This document shows, piece after piece, positions 1 through 10,533 of a stretch of DNA of 64,000 nt; within the stretch, counting starts at the first letter, position 1; the number at the start of each line of letters is the position of its first letter. The stretch spans positions 26,997,877-27,061,876 of the forward strand of contig NC_034412.1 in the NCBI RefSeq assembly GCF_002078875.1. The letters are read 5' to 3'. The position numbers and the translations under genes were made by a program. The stretch comes from Numida meleagris (taxonomy: Eukaryota > Chordata > Aves > Galliformes > Numididae). The notes beneath the pieces are model-generated. The model saw only the letters and a list, made by a program, of their open reading frames with translations, searched no databases and was not told the origin of the DNA.

Positions 1-243
1 TTCTGATGCACTGTAGTTCTCGAATCCTTTTCTGCATATCTGCAAACTAGACAAATTTTTTCCATCCTCTCTCTCCTGTCCTATTATGTATTGTGTTTAC
101 AGTTTGTCATCTGTATATTGTCCTGAAATTTAGGTGCTGTCCCTCTCACCTTGGTGCAGATTCAATTAACGTCCTCTGCTCCACCATCCATGTAATTAAT
201 GAAGTCAGTGAATGGATCCTAACTCAGTACAGGCTTCATAATG
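1..243. other. Unique AT-rich noncoding stretch
   Basis: No open frame, repeat family or RNA gene is recognisable. The sequence is AT-rich and non-repetitive up to the CR1 boundary. Confidence 0.6.
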
Positions 244-325
244 TCATAGAATCATAGAATGGCTTGGGTTGGAAGGGACCTCAAGGATCATCAAGTTCCA
301 ACCCCCCTGCCACAGACAGGGCTGA
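244..325 (-). mobile_element. CR1 LINE, 3' end fragment
   Basis: The plus strand starts with TCATAGAATCATAGAATGG and runs through GGTTGGAAGGGACCTCAAGG to CCAACCCCCCTGCCACAGACAGGG. This is the reverse complement of the avian CR1 3' UTR end, which finishes in ATTCTATGATTCTATGA repeats. The element therefore lies on the minus strand with its 3' end at the left and is severely 5'-truncated, as most CR1 copies are. It has no coding part. CR1 normally makes no long target duplication and none is seen. Confidence 0.93.
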
Positions 326-1011
326 ACACTCTGAATTTTATTATGTTAACTACTTTCTGACTGTGGTTATTCAACTAGTTTTGCAGCTACTATACACCAG
401 TTAAATCAGCTTCAGTTTCCTGGCATTTTAAGAGAGTATTTTATAATGTTATTTTATATGATGCGTACTCTTTCCGCAGAATGTTTACAAAATCTTGCTG
501 GAATATTTATGTGCCAGTTTTCTCAGAACTAACCACAAATGAGCTACATTTATTTATTTCCTTTTAGCATAGAAAATACTATGTAAACTTTTCCTTCTCT
601 TTTTCTGGCTGATACCTTAAGAAATCTTTTGTTATTATTGAGAAGTATTAGGCAACTACATGCTTGTAATTTATTGTTTTAATGAAGGCTGGTGAAAAAC
701 ATGACTCGGTTCAGCATTCTCAGTATTCCCTATCATTTAATATTTTTCTCCACTTGTTACCAAATGTACACTTCCCTGATCTTTTTCAATCTATGAATGT
801 ATTTCTGAAGACACACTCACACACACACACAGACACACACACAATAGCAGCAAGAAAAGCTTTTTTTTTATTCAAAGGTGTAGCACTACTTTTATAATAC
901 TTGTTATCCACTATTGCCATCTAAAGCTTACTCCCTTAATGCTGATTGGATATTTTTGCTGAGGCATGTAGCAGTGAAGCATGAAGCAGTATTTTCCATC
1001 TACTGACATAT
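326..1011. other. Unique AT-rich stretch with one CA microsatellite
   Basis: Apart from the dinucleotide repeat at 811-843 nothing is recognised. The open frame at 682-897 runs through the CA repeat and a poly-T, which is what gives it length, so it is not taken as a gene. Confidence 0.55.
811..843. repeat. (CA)n microsatellite, interrupted
   Basis: ACACACTCACACACACACACAGACACACACACA-type tract of about 33 bp, with one T and one G interruption. Confidence 0.95.
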
Positions 1012-1149
1012 CAAAAGGTAGCTTATCGGATCATCTTAGTTTGCCATTTTCCCTGCGTCACGGGTACATTCTTTGGTCAACTAGTCCCTGTTCCTTTGGG
1101 GAGGGGGCCTTTCTCGTTACATCTCGTATCCTCGCAACCGCCTATTACA
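1012..1149 (-). mobile_element. Partial LTR-like U3 segment, related to the LTR at 10211-10471
   Basis: Read on the minus strand from 1149, the segment begins TGTAATAGGCGGTTGCGAGG and continues with TACGAGATG, ACG and a CCTCCCC-AAAGG block. The solo LTR at 10211-10471 begins TGTAGTAGGCGGCAACCGAA and has TACGGGATG, ACG and a CCTCCCC...AGAGG block in the same order, so roughly the first 70 bases are related. No TATA box, AATAAA or U5 follows, so it looks truncated or rearranged. The six bases beyond the TG end (ACATAT, 1150-1155) recur exactly at 1006-1011. The left end, however, is CAAAAG rather than TG, so this possible target duplication may be chance. Confidence 0.5.
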
Positions 1150-2153
1150 ACATATTTCTTTGACTTTGTATATCACACAGTTTTACATTTCAGCCAGTAA
1201 TTCCTGTATTTTGCCAATAACTGATTTCACTAGATTGAGAACATTTACTCAAAAAGCAGTTATGGGGTAACTGTAAAGATACTAAGAACTGGATGATAAT
1301 AAATCAAATTGAAAATTAATTACAGTGGCAAAGCACACAAAACAAAGTTAATAATTTGTGCTTTATTTCCAGTTTGAGTTTCACTGGTTTAAGCCTTCAG
1401 TCATGAATCCTCTCACTGCTATATTCCCTTTGCTGGATTAATTGCCAGTCTCCTTCTTTGTGTGAATACACTCACACTGAAAGATCAAGTCATCTTTCAA
1501 TTTGCATTTCATCTCAGAGAAATCGGAGTTCTTCTTGCAAAGGTCTATCTCCAACAGTACTTTTGTAAACTTACCTAGTTTTTTTCACTGTTTCCCATCT
1601 ATATATGTCGTAGTAAAAGATTAATTCAGTTCTGTTGAGTGTAAAGAAATGAGGATGGAATAAGATGTGAGATTCAGAGGCAAGTGGTGCTAAAAATGCG
1701 AGAGGGCAAGGTCGGAGAGGATTGAGGCAATACTAGTCCTCTGCTGGGACTTGTAGAGAGTGTGAATTTCAGCTTTTGTCTGATGTTTATTTATCTGACT
1801 ACCTAGTCAGCCTGAACTTTTTTGACTGCTTAGGTAACACTTGTTCAAAATATTTGGATTTCATGAACATCCTGAAAATTTACAAAATAACTATTTTATC
1901 CTTCTCAGGTCATTTTCAGGAGATGAGTGAGCCTGTCTGAACATTTTGTTTGGAAACATATCCCTGAAATATAATAATCTTCAATTTCTGTACTTGCAGT
2001 TGAATTAATAAAACAACAGTAATCTTTGGTAAGCATCTAAAATAGAAGTCATCAAGATGAAAGATAAATTCCTACATGTGAAAAATATGCTGATATTATA
2101 TATTAATGAAATTGCTTTAATCTCTTTGTAAAATACTCGTTGTAATAAATATG
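1150..2153. other. Unique AT-rich noncoding stretch
   Basis: No repeat family, RNA gene or convincing open frame is seen between the LTR-like segment and the mariner element. Confidence 0.55.
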
Positions 2154-2155
2154 TA

Positions 2156-2708
2156 GGTCACTTCAAAAGTCATGCTTCTTATTTATTTCCATGGAAACTC
2201 CAACAGATACAAAGATCACAATAACACTATCTGATAGTGCAAACTCTCAGCTACAAAACAATATTTTTCAATATTGTCGCTACCATTACCAATTTGCCTG
2301 GATAAGCTGATCAAAATGTTCTTTTTGTTGTGTGATGACTGTGCATGGCCATCTGGAACATGGCTTGTCTTTCATGTCGCTGTCACTACTGTTGAAATAC
2401 ACCACCCACCCCTCACTGTGCTCACATCCACTGTTTAGTCCCCATAAATGTTCAGCAAGCGTGAACATCAGTGTGTGCCATTTTTTCTCCATGGAGGAAT
2501 TCAATGACACACTTTTGCTTCACATGCATGTCCATGTTGGACGGCACTTTTTTCAGATTGTCCCTCTGTTCCCATCTGTCTCACGGCAACAAATTGTAAT
2601 GTAATATTGGTGGAAGGTTCAACTCTACTGCTGTTCCACTAACACCTGTTTCTGATGTTGTGGGCCAACATAATAAAATAGGAGGCATTACATTCAGAGC
2701 ATCTCTTG
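2156..2708 (-). mobile_element. Internally deleted mariner element (Galluhop/Mariner1 type)
   Basis: A 553-bp DNA transposon copy flanked by TA dinucleotides (2154-2155 and 2709-2710), the target duplication of Tc1/mariner elements. The left end has AAAAGTCATGCTTCTTATTTAT and the right end, reverse-complemented, has GAATGTAATGCCTCCTATTTTATT, giving imperfect terminal inverted repeats of about 30 bp. These ends and the adjoining TTTCCATGGAAACT-type sequence match what I know of the chicken mariner family. Most of the transposase gene is missing and only an N-terminal remnant survives on the minus strand, so the copy is non-autonomous. I infer the deletion junction is near 2290, where sequence typical of the region close to the 3' end resumes. 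Confidence 0.82.
2280..2560 (-). pseudogene. Relic of mariner transposase N-terminal helix-turn-helix region
   Basis: On the minus strand, CVIEFLHGEKMAHTDVHAC appears in one frame and WVVYFNSSDSDMKDKPCSRW followed by DQLIQANW in another. In order these correspond to the first DNA-binding helices and the charged linker (DSD-KDKPRSGRP type) of mariner transposases. At least one frameshift and stop codons separate the pieces. The catalytic DD34D-type domain is absent. The relic can encode no functional enzyme and matters only for classifying and orienting the element. Confidence 0.72.
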
Positions 2709-2710
2709 TA

Positions 2711-5700
2711 CATATAGGCACTTTGTACAGACCATATGATGACAACTTTCATTTCAAGTAAACTTAGAAAAAATATGGGCTCAAATGCAGACAAGTACGT
2801 ATAGGTTATTCTAATTAATTTCTTAATAATTATTTTTAATTCTTATTATTCACCAGTTTCATTGCTTACCTCTAATGTGGTGATAACTCAAGCTATCCCT
2901 ATATATATTAACATCTCAGTGACTCTAGCTGCAATGCAAGTGATCATACTGCAAACATAGAGTTAGACAGTAACAGAAATTGTGTAGACTGGATCCACAG
3001 GCTGGATTATTAACATGGAGTGGTTTCATTGGCCTCTCAGAATATTGAGGACTCCATTGCATTACTGTGTTAATCAGGAACATAGAACAGGCATTACTTT
3101 CCTACTAGTAGATCCTTTTCAAATTGAAAGTCCTATTAAACCTGAGGTGGAAACCTGCATCTGTACATGAAGATGTAGTTCTCAGTGACGCATAACTCCT
3201 GTTAAAAAAAGCTAGAGTTGACCTAAAAACAATGACCATGAAACGGCCAAGCACTTCAGTAATAGTCCTGCTGGCCCTCAATTTTTGTTTTACATTACTT
3301 TAGCATCAACTTTCTTCATACAATGAAACATATAATCAAAGCAAAGAGCTAAGATAAAAGTGAAGAAAAGCAATAGAATTTCCACTTCGTGTTTTCTTTT
3401 TTTTTTAAATAAGCCTGGTCTTTGATCATTTCACACTTGATCAAAGAGTGCTTTGATGTTCTTTGAAGAAATATGGAATTATTCAAATAAAAATACAGAA
3501 TTTGATTCACAGTTTTATTGGAAGAAAATAAATGAAAGAGCTGGACTGGTAATTTGTAGTAGATAAGTACGAGGATGTACAAATAATTGGGTGGGGGGGA
3601 ATACATAAACAAAAAGGAACATAAACTAGTCATAAACAAAAGTGAAAACTGGGAAAGCAATCCAAATATATAACGTCACTAACTACCAATCAAACTGCAA
3701 TAAAAATCTTCCTTTTAAAAGGAAATATACACTTATGAATATTAAAGTGTAAAATATATTGCCAGTCCATGCCTAAACAATATTTACCACAGCTGGAACA
3801 ATTCCATTGTAAAGAATACAAGGAAGAGAGAAAGAAATGGCTAGGAAAAAAAAAAAAAGTATATTTTTAGCCTTCTGGGCTTTTTTGGTAATGTTGCATA
3901 GTAAGAGAGCATGTTTATTTTGTCGTTGTTCTTATTTGTTATTCATTTATTTATCTATCTATTCATGACTGCACTGGAAAATGGAATAACTGCTTTAGAT
4001 GAATTGGAAGGACTGCTTTTTCCAAACTCATGACAATGAATGTCTATAAAGTCTAATTTTGGGTTAAGTTTATGCTTTTCTGGCCTTAGATGAGATAATT
4101 CAGTTTTATTTTGGAAGATGGGTCGTGAAGGGTAGTGAAAACAATCAAGTTACGTTTTCTTTATATGTTTTTGACCTCACAAATTACCCAGTGTGACAAA
4201 GTGGCAGAAAGTGCAGCACAGATAGAAAAGAGCGGACATTGTGTTTTGTCTAGGAAGAGACTGCTGTGCGTTCAAAGCATTACATAGATATTTTTATCAG
4301 TTCACCTTTGTTGTAGGATACTTATTTAATGAATAATTTGTCTAAACAGTAAATAATAATTTGATAATGCAACAAAGCTGCAGAAGATTACTGTTTATTA
4401 TGGCCATTTTAGGGAAAATGAGTGCCATCTTAGAACTGTGTCCCATCTAAAGAAATTTTCACATTAATCACCTTTTATCTCTCTGTGGCTTGGTCAAAGT
4501 GCAATTAATAGATGTTCTTGGTATTTAGTCTTCTGAGTAAAATCCATTCCTTGAGAAGAAATTCTCAATTTTCTCAAGATTTTTATAAAATGAGAATGAA
4601 TAGGTAACAGATCTTAATATCTTCATGCCAATGCTTAATTTATGGGGTAGTATCAGATTTGTGTTAGAATGCTTGCGTTGTTTGCTTGGCTCTGATAGTA
4701 AGTGCACTCAGCCAGGCATGGAGGTAGATAAATGAGATCTGTGGTAAACAAAGTATATAATATGAATTCAGAAAATATAAAACGGCACACAACAAGTAGA
4801 CAGTTTTTGAATAAGCAGAAGAGTTGAATATCAGAGATCAGAAAGTGGCTGCTCTGAGAAAGGAAGAGAAAGACTCTGGGCCTTGAGGTAGGGTAGGAAG
4901 GGGATGTTCAAAAACTTTTATATTCTTTGTCCTGGTAGTACAGGCTTAAAATAGAAAGGACAGTACAGATGATTCCTACACCATCTGCTCAGCAGAAATA
5001 CAGTCATTTCACTATTCTGCAGATCTTTCAAGTGCTCTCCTCAGAAAATTGCCTGGTTTCCTAAATCTCTGAGGTGAACTTGGGTATCTTAGCACTTCCT
5101 AATGAAATACTTTTTTTAAGAGAACTGCTATCAGGAAAATTCCAGAAAATCTGTAAATAGTTATTTTTTAAAAAATAATAATTTGAAAATAGGATGTATA
5201 ATATTAAGACACTTCATTCTAGGTCAATGTGGACATGTTAAAACATGCACAAGCATAGCAAAGCATTTAAGAATAAAGACTGCTTATGATTTCAGTATGA
5301 GGAAAGATTCAAAAGCTCTAGGAACCACAAAGTTAAGTAAATAAAAGAAAGCATAATACAAAACTGTAGCTAAAAGAGTCAGTAGTCTTACATGTTAAAA
5401 GTGAGTAGGAGAGAAAAGGCAAATTTCCACCTGACTACAACACTAGCAAAATCAAGAGTGGTATACGGCATACAATCTGGTTGTCATATTTTAAGTGTAT
5501 GTTTTATTATCAGCTCTAGTGAATAAAGAAACTGCTACACCTATTTAAAGGGACAGCAAATTATCTGTCTCTGAGACAGGTGAATTTGAGGAATGACACA
5601 TACAGAGCTTGGCCACCAGAAATTCAATCCATACTAACTTTAAAGGAAATTATTAAATCACATCCTTTTCCAGAATTAAAATGTCTTTATTTTAGTTGAG

Positions 5701-6528
5701 TCATTTCTACTCTTCAGATTATGATAGGAAACTTTGTTCCTATCCAATAAGGAGTTTGTACATTTTTTACATTACCCTCTTGTGGCTCTCAGGGTAGAGC
5801 TGTGGTTCCTTTGCAGGCATGTTCTTTCATTTTCATATATTTGATCTAAAAATGCTCCAGCTGATTCCTTGTTTGATTATACTTGCTAAAGAGTGAGCTT
5901 TTTTGTTGTTCTTGTTGTTTGTTTGTTTTGCTCTGTAGTTTTCAAAAACTGAAAGGGAAAAACAAGTAACAAAAAAAAACCAAGGCTGCCAGACTCAGGG
6001 CTTGCAGACTAAACAGAACCATCAATAGTAACCATAAAATACTAGATGGAAGTCATAGAAAGGCATCACACAGAACAAATAATGTGAAAGTAATTGTTAC
6101 TTTTTTAGGGGTACTATACTGATATATAGGGTACTTTTTCTAGTTTTCCTTGGAAAACCATAAAGAAAAAGTTTTATATATGATTTTTTTTTTCCACAAA
6201 AAGGCAGATCCACTTGACATTTCAAATGGCTAAAGAAAATTCTAATAAAATGAGGGGAGTCCTTCTTGAGGGAGATTTTACATTAGAAATTACTGATTAT
6301 TGTATTTGAAATGAAAACTATAGAAAAACATAAAAACCCAAATTTTTTACTGGAAGTACAAATGCAGTGCCATATAAACATGCTCTGTATCACCAGGGGT
6401 TTTTAATGGTAATATGGAAGATATGCTTAGTTTCTGATGCAAATCCTCATAGAGTTTACTTCCAGATACTTCAAAGGATTCAAACTAGTCTGTATGCCTC
6501 TGGCCTACATCATACTGCCCTGATAAAG
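2711..6528. other. Unique AT-rich noncoding stretch
   Basis: No gene or interspersed repeat was recognised. Small simple tracts occur: poly-A near 3847-3858, TTTATCTATCTAT-like bases near 3950-3965, and T/GTT-rich bases near 5900-5930. Open frames such as 3349-3660 (minus) have a hydrophobic, low-complexity composition and no recognisable domain. Confidence 0.5.
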
Positions 6529-6545
6529 AAAAAAAAAAAAAAAAA
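6529..6545 (+). repeat. Poly-A tract (17 A)
   Basis: An uninterrupted A17 run follows CTGATAAAG. No retroposed gene body was recognised upstream and no flanking target duplication is apparent, so it is listed as a simple repeat only. Confidence 0.95.
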
Positions 6546-9500
6546 CCTAGGTAGGTCCCTTCTTGAAGAAACAGATGAGAGAGAAATCCTGGCCCAAGGG
6601 AACCTGCTGCAAGCCTAAAAATCAGGAATGCTGAGTGTTTGCAAAATTGGTTGCTATAGTTACAGATGTAGGAAATAATTTTATTTCCATGTTTTAAGAG
6701 TAACTGATGTTTCCAATGGATTCATATATTTATATATGGTTTACTGTGGTATTCCAGTCACCATTGTAAAGTAATAACAGTCACATCCTTTGCAACACCT
6801 AAATTGCTCTTTCCTGCTCAGACAACCTATGTAAAAGAATGGTCTCCATGTTCCTGTTTCAATACAAATTTATTTTCTGTTTAGAAACTCATTGCTTCTT
6901 CAATGGAGCAGAAATTTATTTTTTAATTAATGTGAAGTGAAACTTGGAATGTGTCAAACTTGCAGTCAGATTACTACTCTTGCAGCCATATTTATACAAA
7001 GAAATGCTGACGCACTTGCTGTCCTGCTGAACTTAGATATTTTCTTTTCCTAAAATGTATCTGCAAACACGCCCACTACTTGCCTCTCCTGTTATATCTG
7101 AAGTTATCTTGGAGCCACATTCCAAAGTTCCAGTTTCTTATTACTGCCCATTCCAGTTTATCAAGCACACTGAAATGACATGTGTGGGATGGATGGTTCT
7201 TGTTGCTCTTGAGCTGTCAAAAACTGAAATTTAGTCACACAAAATTCAGACTGCATCTGGTAACTGGATATTACAGTTTGCTTCAGTGATTTTGTTTTTA
7301 AGCAGCAAACTGTTTTGCATGTGTTTTGGTCCAGATTGAGTCTAGGAAATGAAGAAAGGTCCTAGTATATTCAGAATGAAGACAAACGTTTAATCCAGCA
7401 TACTGTCTCTATCCCTGATACAAGTACCACTGACGGTGAAAAATCCCCAAAACTCATTGTATCTCTCTGTCTTTGGGTCACAGAGCAATCACTGACTAAA
7501 CGCTTGAAGGTGAGACAATTGGATAAAGAAGCAGGACTTCCTGCAGTAGGAGGAAGGCAGTAGGAGCACGTAAGTGTGATCTTTGCCATTTTGCTTCCTT
7601 GCTCTAACATGGGGAGGACACGTAAAGAAGAATGAATCTAACATCACTGGATGCTCTAAAGAGGCTGTATGCAATCTGCAGTGAAATAGAAAATGCATGT
7701 TTTTCAGACCCTATGTTAATGAACTGTCTAAAGGTAACAAATTTATTTATCATTAGGAAACATACAGCTCCAGCAACAAGAAAAGCATTAAGCAGGACTC
7801 CAAGCATGATTGGGTAAGTGCTTTAGAGCATGATATGCTGATTATAAACGTTCTGCTAGGACATGTAATTGATTGCATGATTCTGCTGCAGTGCAAAGTG
7901 AAATGGTCTCACAAAAAATGACCTCTGTACAAAAAGTACATTCCAGATTTTCAAGATATAGGATTCCCCTTTTTTATTTAAGAAAAAGGTTGTGGCTTAT
8001 CCTGTGCAAGCAGGTACAAGGGGATTCATTTTTCCTCTGGGCAGGGCACCTAAGGGAGACATTGCAGAGCATTTGATTACTGAATCATCTTTCCTTCCTC
8101 TTCCCTTCCCTTTATTATATGGCTGAATGGAGAATTAACTCCAACAAACAAAGCTGATATAGTGAAACCAGAAAAGTAATAGACTAGGAAATGGTAACAA
8201 ATTGAGAAAAAATTGCAGATTAATTTCCCCCTGGAGTGTAAAAAGAAGTGGGGACATAACTGCAGCCTTATAATTTTCTTCCAGCTCTGTTCCTATGGTA
8301 TTGCAAGTTTTTTTGCTGTCTCTTGTTACTGACTGCCAGAGAACTTTCAATCTGACCTTACATTGCTGAGTTTCAGTCGCAGAGATTTATTCTTTATAAC
8401 TAAAAGCTGCACGCTTCCTACTAAAGTGTGTACCCATAAATGAATCACAGTAAAATAAAAATAATTCAAACATTTTTAATATGTGTGTAATTCAAAGTCA
8501 GAATGAGTATAATAAAATGGTGGGTCTCCTTAGTAAAGAAAACACACAGATGGGATCACCATCTACACTCCATATGATACTCAATCCCTCTGTTCCACAT
8601 CCCGCTGTGCTCACAATGTAATCCATATGGACATTACTTAACTGGTTTCTTATTCTGGCAACATTTACTATCTCTGTTCTTATCTTCCCATTAAACATCC
8701 ACTTATTGCTGAAAGAACACATTACTATGTGTTGATTTCCTAGATTGTTGGAAATGTGAAAGCACTGATTTCTTTGCATATTCTTCAGCACTGTGGCTTT
8801 GCCTATTAGTGATGAGGTAGAAAATACTTGTGCACATCTTAGATTGGAAATTTCAGCCAATTTATGAATGCTCATATGCACACCTTAAACATAGTTATGC
8901 GTGTTTCCTTATTTAAGCAAGCAGCAGAACCCAGGAACCTGCAGGAAGGTCGCGGAGGCTCTATGAGAGTTTCTCCAGCTCTGAAGAGTTTAAGGGCAGC
9001 TCTGGGATTACTTGCATGACAGCTGAAAATTCATAGGTGAGAGAGACGAAAGACAAAAGGAGAACTGTCACCTCACCGGGGTTTCCAGTTGCCAAGGTAA
9101 ATTAGCAGTGCTTGTACACTGTGAGCTGAATGAGTGTGATGTGACTCTAAAGCCAGTGGCAAACTTAAGGTCACTTATCCCGGATAACACAAATTTCTGA
9201 CGTTAACATTAACTGCATCAATATGCAAAAAATTCAGCTGTAAAGCTCACTAAATATTGATAAAATGTGTATTAGTGATCCCAAAATCATATCCTTCTTT
9301 TGTTCCTAGGAAATGAGGCACAACTCTAACAAATGTTATGCAGTTGTCAGAGTACTGTTATTGGGTTTGATTATCTTGTCTCTGAAATGAGTAAGGCAGA
9401 CCATACAGTGCTGTATGATGAAATACCATAGGAATATATAGGAATATATAGAAATATATGTACATAAATTGGAAAGATAAAAGATAGTGAAAAAGAGAAC

Positions 9501-9777
9501 AGGGAGAAACTACAGTAGTGACTATATAGTATAGTTATAAAAGAATAAAGGGAAGGAAAAGGCTATTTTTGTTTACCTTTTATTATAAAACACAAACTTA
9601 CATAAATATATATTCCCTAACAAGAACAAGCAAGCAGAACCACAACAGTTTTCTTGCATCTTTCTGAACCTGTGCACAGTAATTAGAAACATAAGGGAAG
9701 CCTTGGGACTGGTGACACAGTTACAGAAAATTCATAATATAGAGGCATGCTGAAGGACAAAAGGAGAAATCAGTATC
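6546..9777. other. Unique noncoding stretch with weak exon-like spots
   Basis: No interspersed repeat was recognised. Two spots look slightly exon-like: a 57-bp segment at 7757-7813 between a good acceptor (TTATTTATCATTAG) and a good donor (GTAAGT), and a locally less AT-rich block at about 8920-9190 with donor-like GGTGAGAG and GGTAAAT. A 10-bp unit GGAATATATA is repeated near 9430-9460. None of this is enough to call a gene. Confidence 0.45.
9430..9460. repeat. Short tandem repeat, 10-bp unit
   Basis: Three adjacent, slightly varied copies of GGAATATATA (the last is GAAATATATG). Confidence 0.85.
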
Positions 9778-9803
9778 TTTTTTTTTTTGGGGGGGGGGGG
9801 GGG
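9778..9803. repeat. T11-G15 homopolymer junction
   Basis: Eleven T are followed directly by fifteen G. A G15 run can form G-quadruplex-like structures and is a classic spot for length polymorphism and sequencing error. Confidence 0.95.
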
Positions 9804-10174
9804 AAGTCAGCATCTCTTCTACATAGCACAGCTTATACAAAGGAAAATGTGTGATAAAATATACCTTGTTATATTCTTTAATTTTTATTGCTGTCATGAC
9901 ACCTGATAAACTCAAGCTGCTGATTGCCTCTGGTTCAATGACAAGCTGTAGCTGTTTATTCCCCTTGCCCTTCCCTGCTGCCTCTAAGAGTAATTTAAAT
10001 GGATTACTGCTATCATCCATGTCACAATTTCCCACTGTATTTATGTTCAGGTATATTAAATTCACCTATAGATTTACTGATGTAAATTTGTTTTTCAGGC
10101 TCCAGATTTGTTTGTACTGCGCATACAATTCTACATGTACCTTGTCAGCATGCATATATCACCATCACTACTAT
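9804..10174. other. Unique noncoding stretch
   Basis: Open frames on both strands (9721-10065 minus, 9851-10189 plus) overlap each other, show no domain and run into repeats at the ends. They are not called as genes. Confidence 0.5.
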
Positions 10175-10204
10175 CTCACAGAATCTTAAAGAGAGTTGAT
10201 GTTA

Positions 10205-10210
10205 GTAGGC
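10205..10210. repeat. Target-site duplication, left copy (GTAGGC)
   Basis: GTAGGC abuts the TG end of the LTR at 10211. The identical hexamer abuts the CA end at 10472-10477. Six bases is the duplication length made by alpharetroviral integrases. Confidence 0.85.
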
Positions 10211-10331
10211 TGCTGACTACTCAGCACCAGATATTCCGTTCGTAAACTGCACCCTGTTTGCAGGGACTAACACCTAGTCCCTGGCCATCCTGACGCATGC
10301 ACACACCAATATGATGAGCGGCAAAATGGAG

Positions 10332-10337
10332 TTTATT
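10332..10337 (-). promoter_or_regulatory. LTR polyadenylation signal AATAAA
   Basis: TTTATT on the plus strand is AATAAA on the minus strand. It sits just before the CCATTTTGCC U5 motif, as in alpharetroviral LTRs. Confidence 0.75.
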
Positions 10338-10352
10338 GCCCCGTTACAAAGT

Positions 10353-10360
10353 CTTATATA
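10353..10360 (-). promoter_or_regulatory. LTR TATA box
   Basis: CTTATATA on the plus strand is TATATAAG on the minus strand, about 15 bases upstream of the AATAAA in the LTR's sense direction. Confidence 0.7.
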
Positions 10361-10471
10361 TCCTTCCTTATCTCCCTTATCTCTTTGTTCGCTTCGTCTA
10401 CACCCACAACCTCTGGGGCAGGGGAGGTCCTAGCGCGTCCCATCCCGTACCTTCGGTTGCCGCCTACTACA

Positions 10472-10477
10472 GTAGGC
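10472..10477. repeat. Target-site duplication, right copy (GTAGGC)
   Basis: Identical to 10205-10210 and flush with the CTACTACA end of the LTR. Confidence 0.85.
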
Positions 10478-10533
10478 AACTTTGGCAATCATCTAGTCTA
10501 AATTTCTGCTCAAAGTAATCTCAGATACGCTCA

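Larger units (their letters stand above)
10211..10471 (-). mobile_element. Solo LTR, alpharetrovirus-like (EAV/ALV-related)
   Basis: A 261-bp element with TG...CA ends and an exact 6-bp target duplication. On the minus strand it starts TGTAGTAGGCGGCAACC, has a TATA box (TATATAAG, plus positions 10353-10360) and an AATAAA only about 15 bases later (plus 10332-10337). It then reads CCATTTTGCC...CTCATCATATTGGTGTG. The close TATA-AATAAA spacing and the CCATTTT...CACCACATTGGTGTG-like U5 are features of avian leukosis-type LTRs, so R is very short. No gag, pol or env sequence flanks it. It is therefore a solo LTR left by recombination between the two LTRs of a provirus. It lies within an older antisense CR1. 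The exact family name is not established here. Confidence 0.85.
10175..10515 (-). mobile_element. Old antisense CR1 3' end, split by an LTR insertion
   Basis: The left part (about 10175-10210, TCACAGAATCTTAAAGAGAG then TTGATGTTAGTAGGC) and the right part (10478-about 10515, AACTTTGGCAATCATCTAGT then CTAAATTTCTGCTCAAAG) align together to the antisense CR1 3' end (AGAATCATAGAAT...GGAAGGGACC...GATCATCTAGTCC...CTGCTCAAAG) once the LTR and one copy of GTAGGC are removed. The copy is diverged, so the match is moderate. It provides the empty-site context for the LTR at 10211-10471. Confidence 0.55.

Noticed and set aside
682..897. 71-codon frame with HTHTHTDTHT run
   Set aside because: The run is a translated CA microsatellite; no domain or start context supports a gene.
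2332..2604. 90-codon plus-strand open frame
   Set aside because: It is the antisense shadow of the mariner transposase remnant and lies wholly within the transposon.
6529..6545. Poly-A tract as the tail of a processed pseudogene
   Set aside because: No recognisable retroposed coding sequence upstream and no flanking direct repeat was found.
10211..10471. Possible intact endogenous provirus around the LTR
   Set aside because: CR1 flanks both sides directly; no primer-binding site, gag, pol or env sequence is present, so only a solo LTR is supported.
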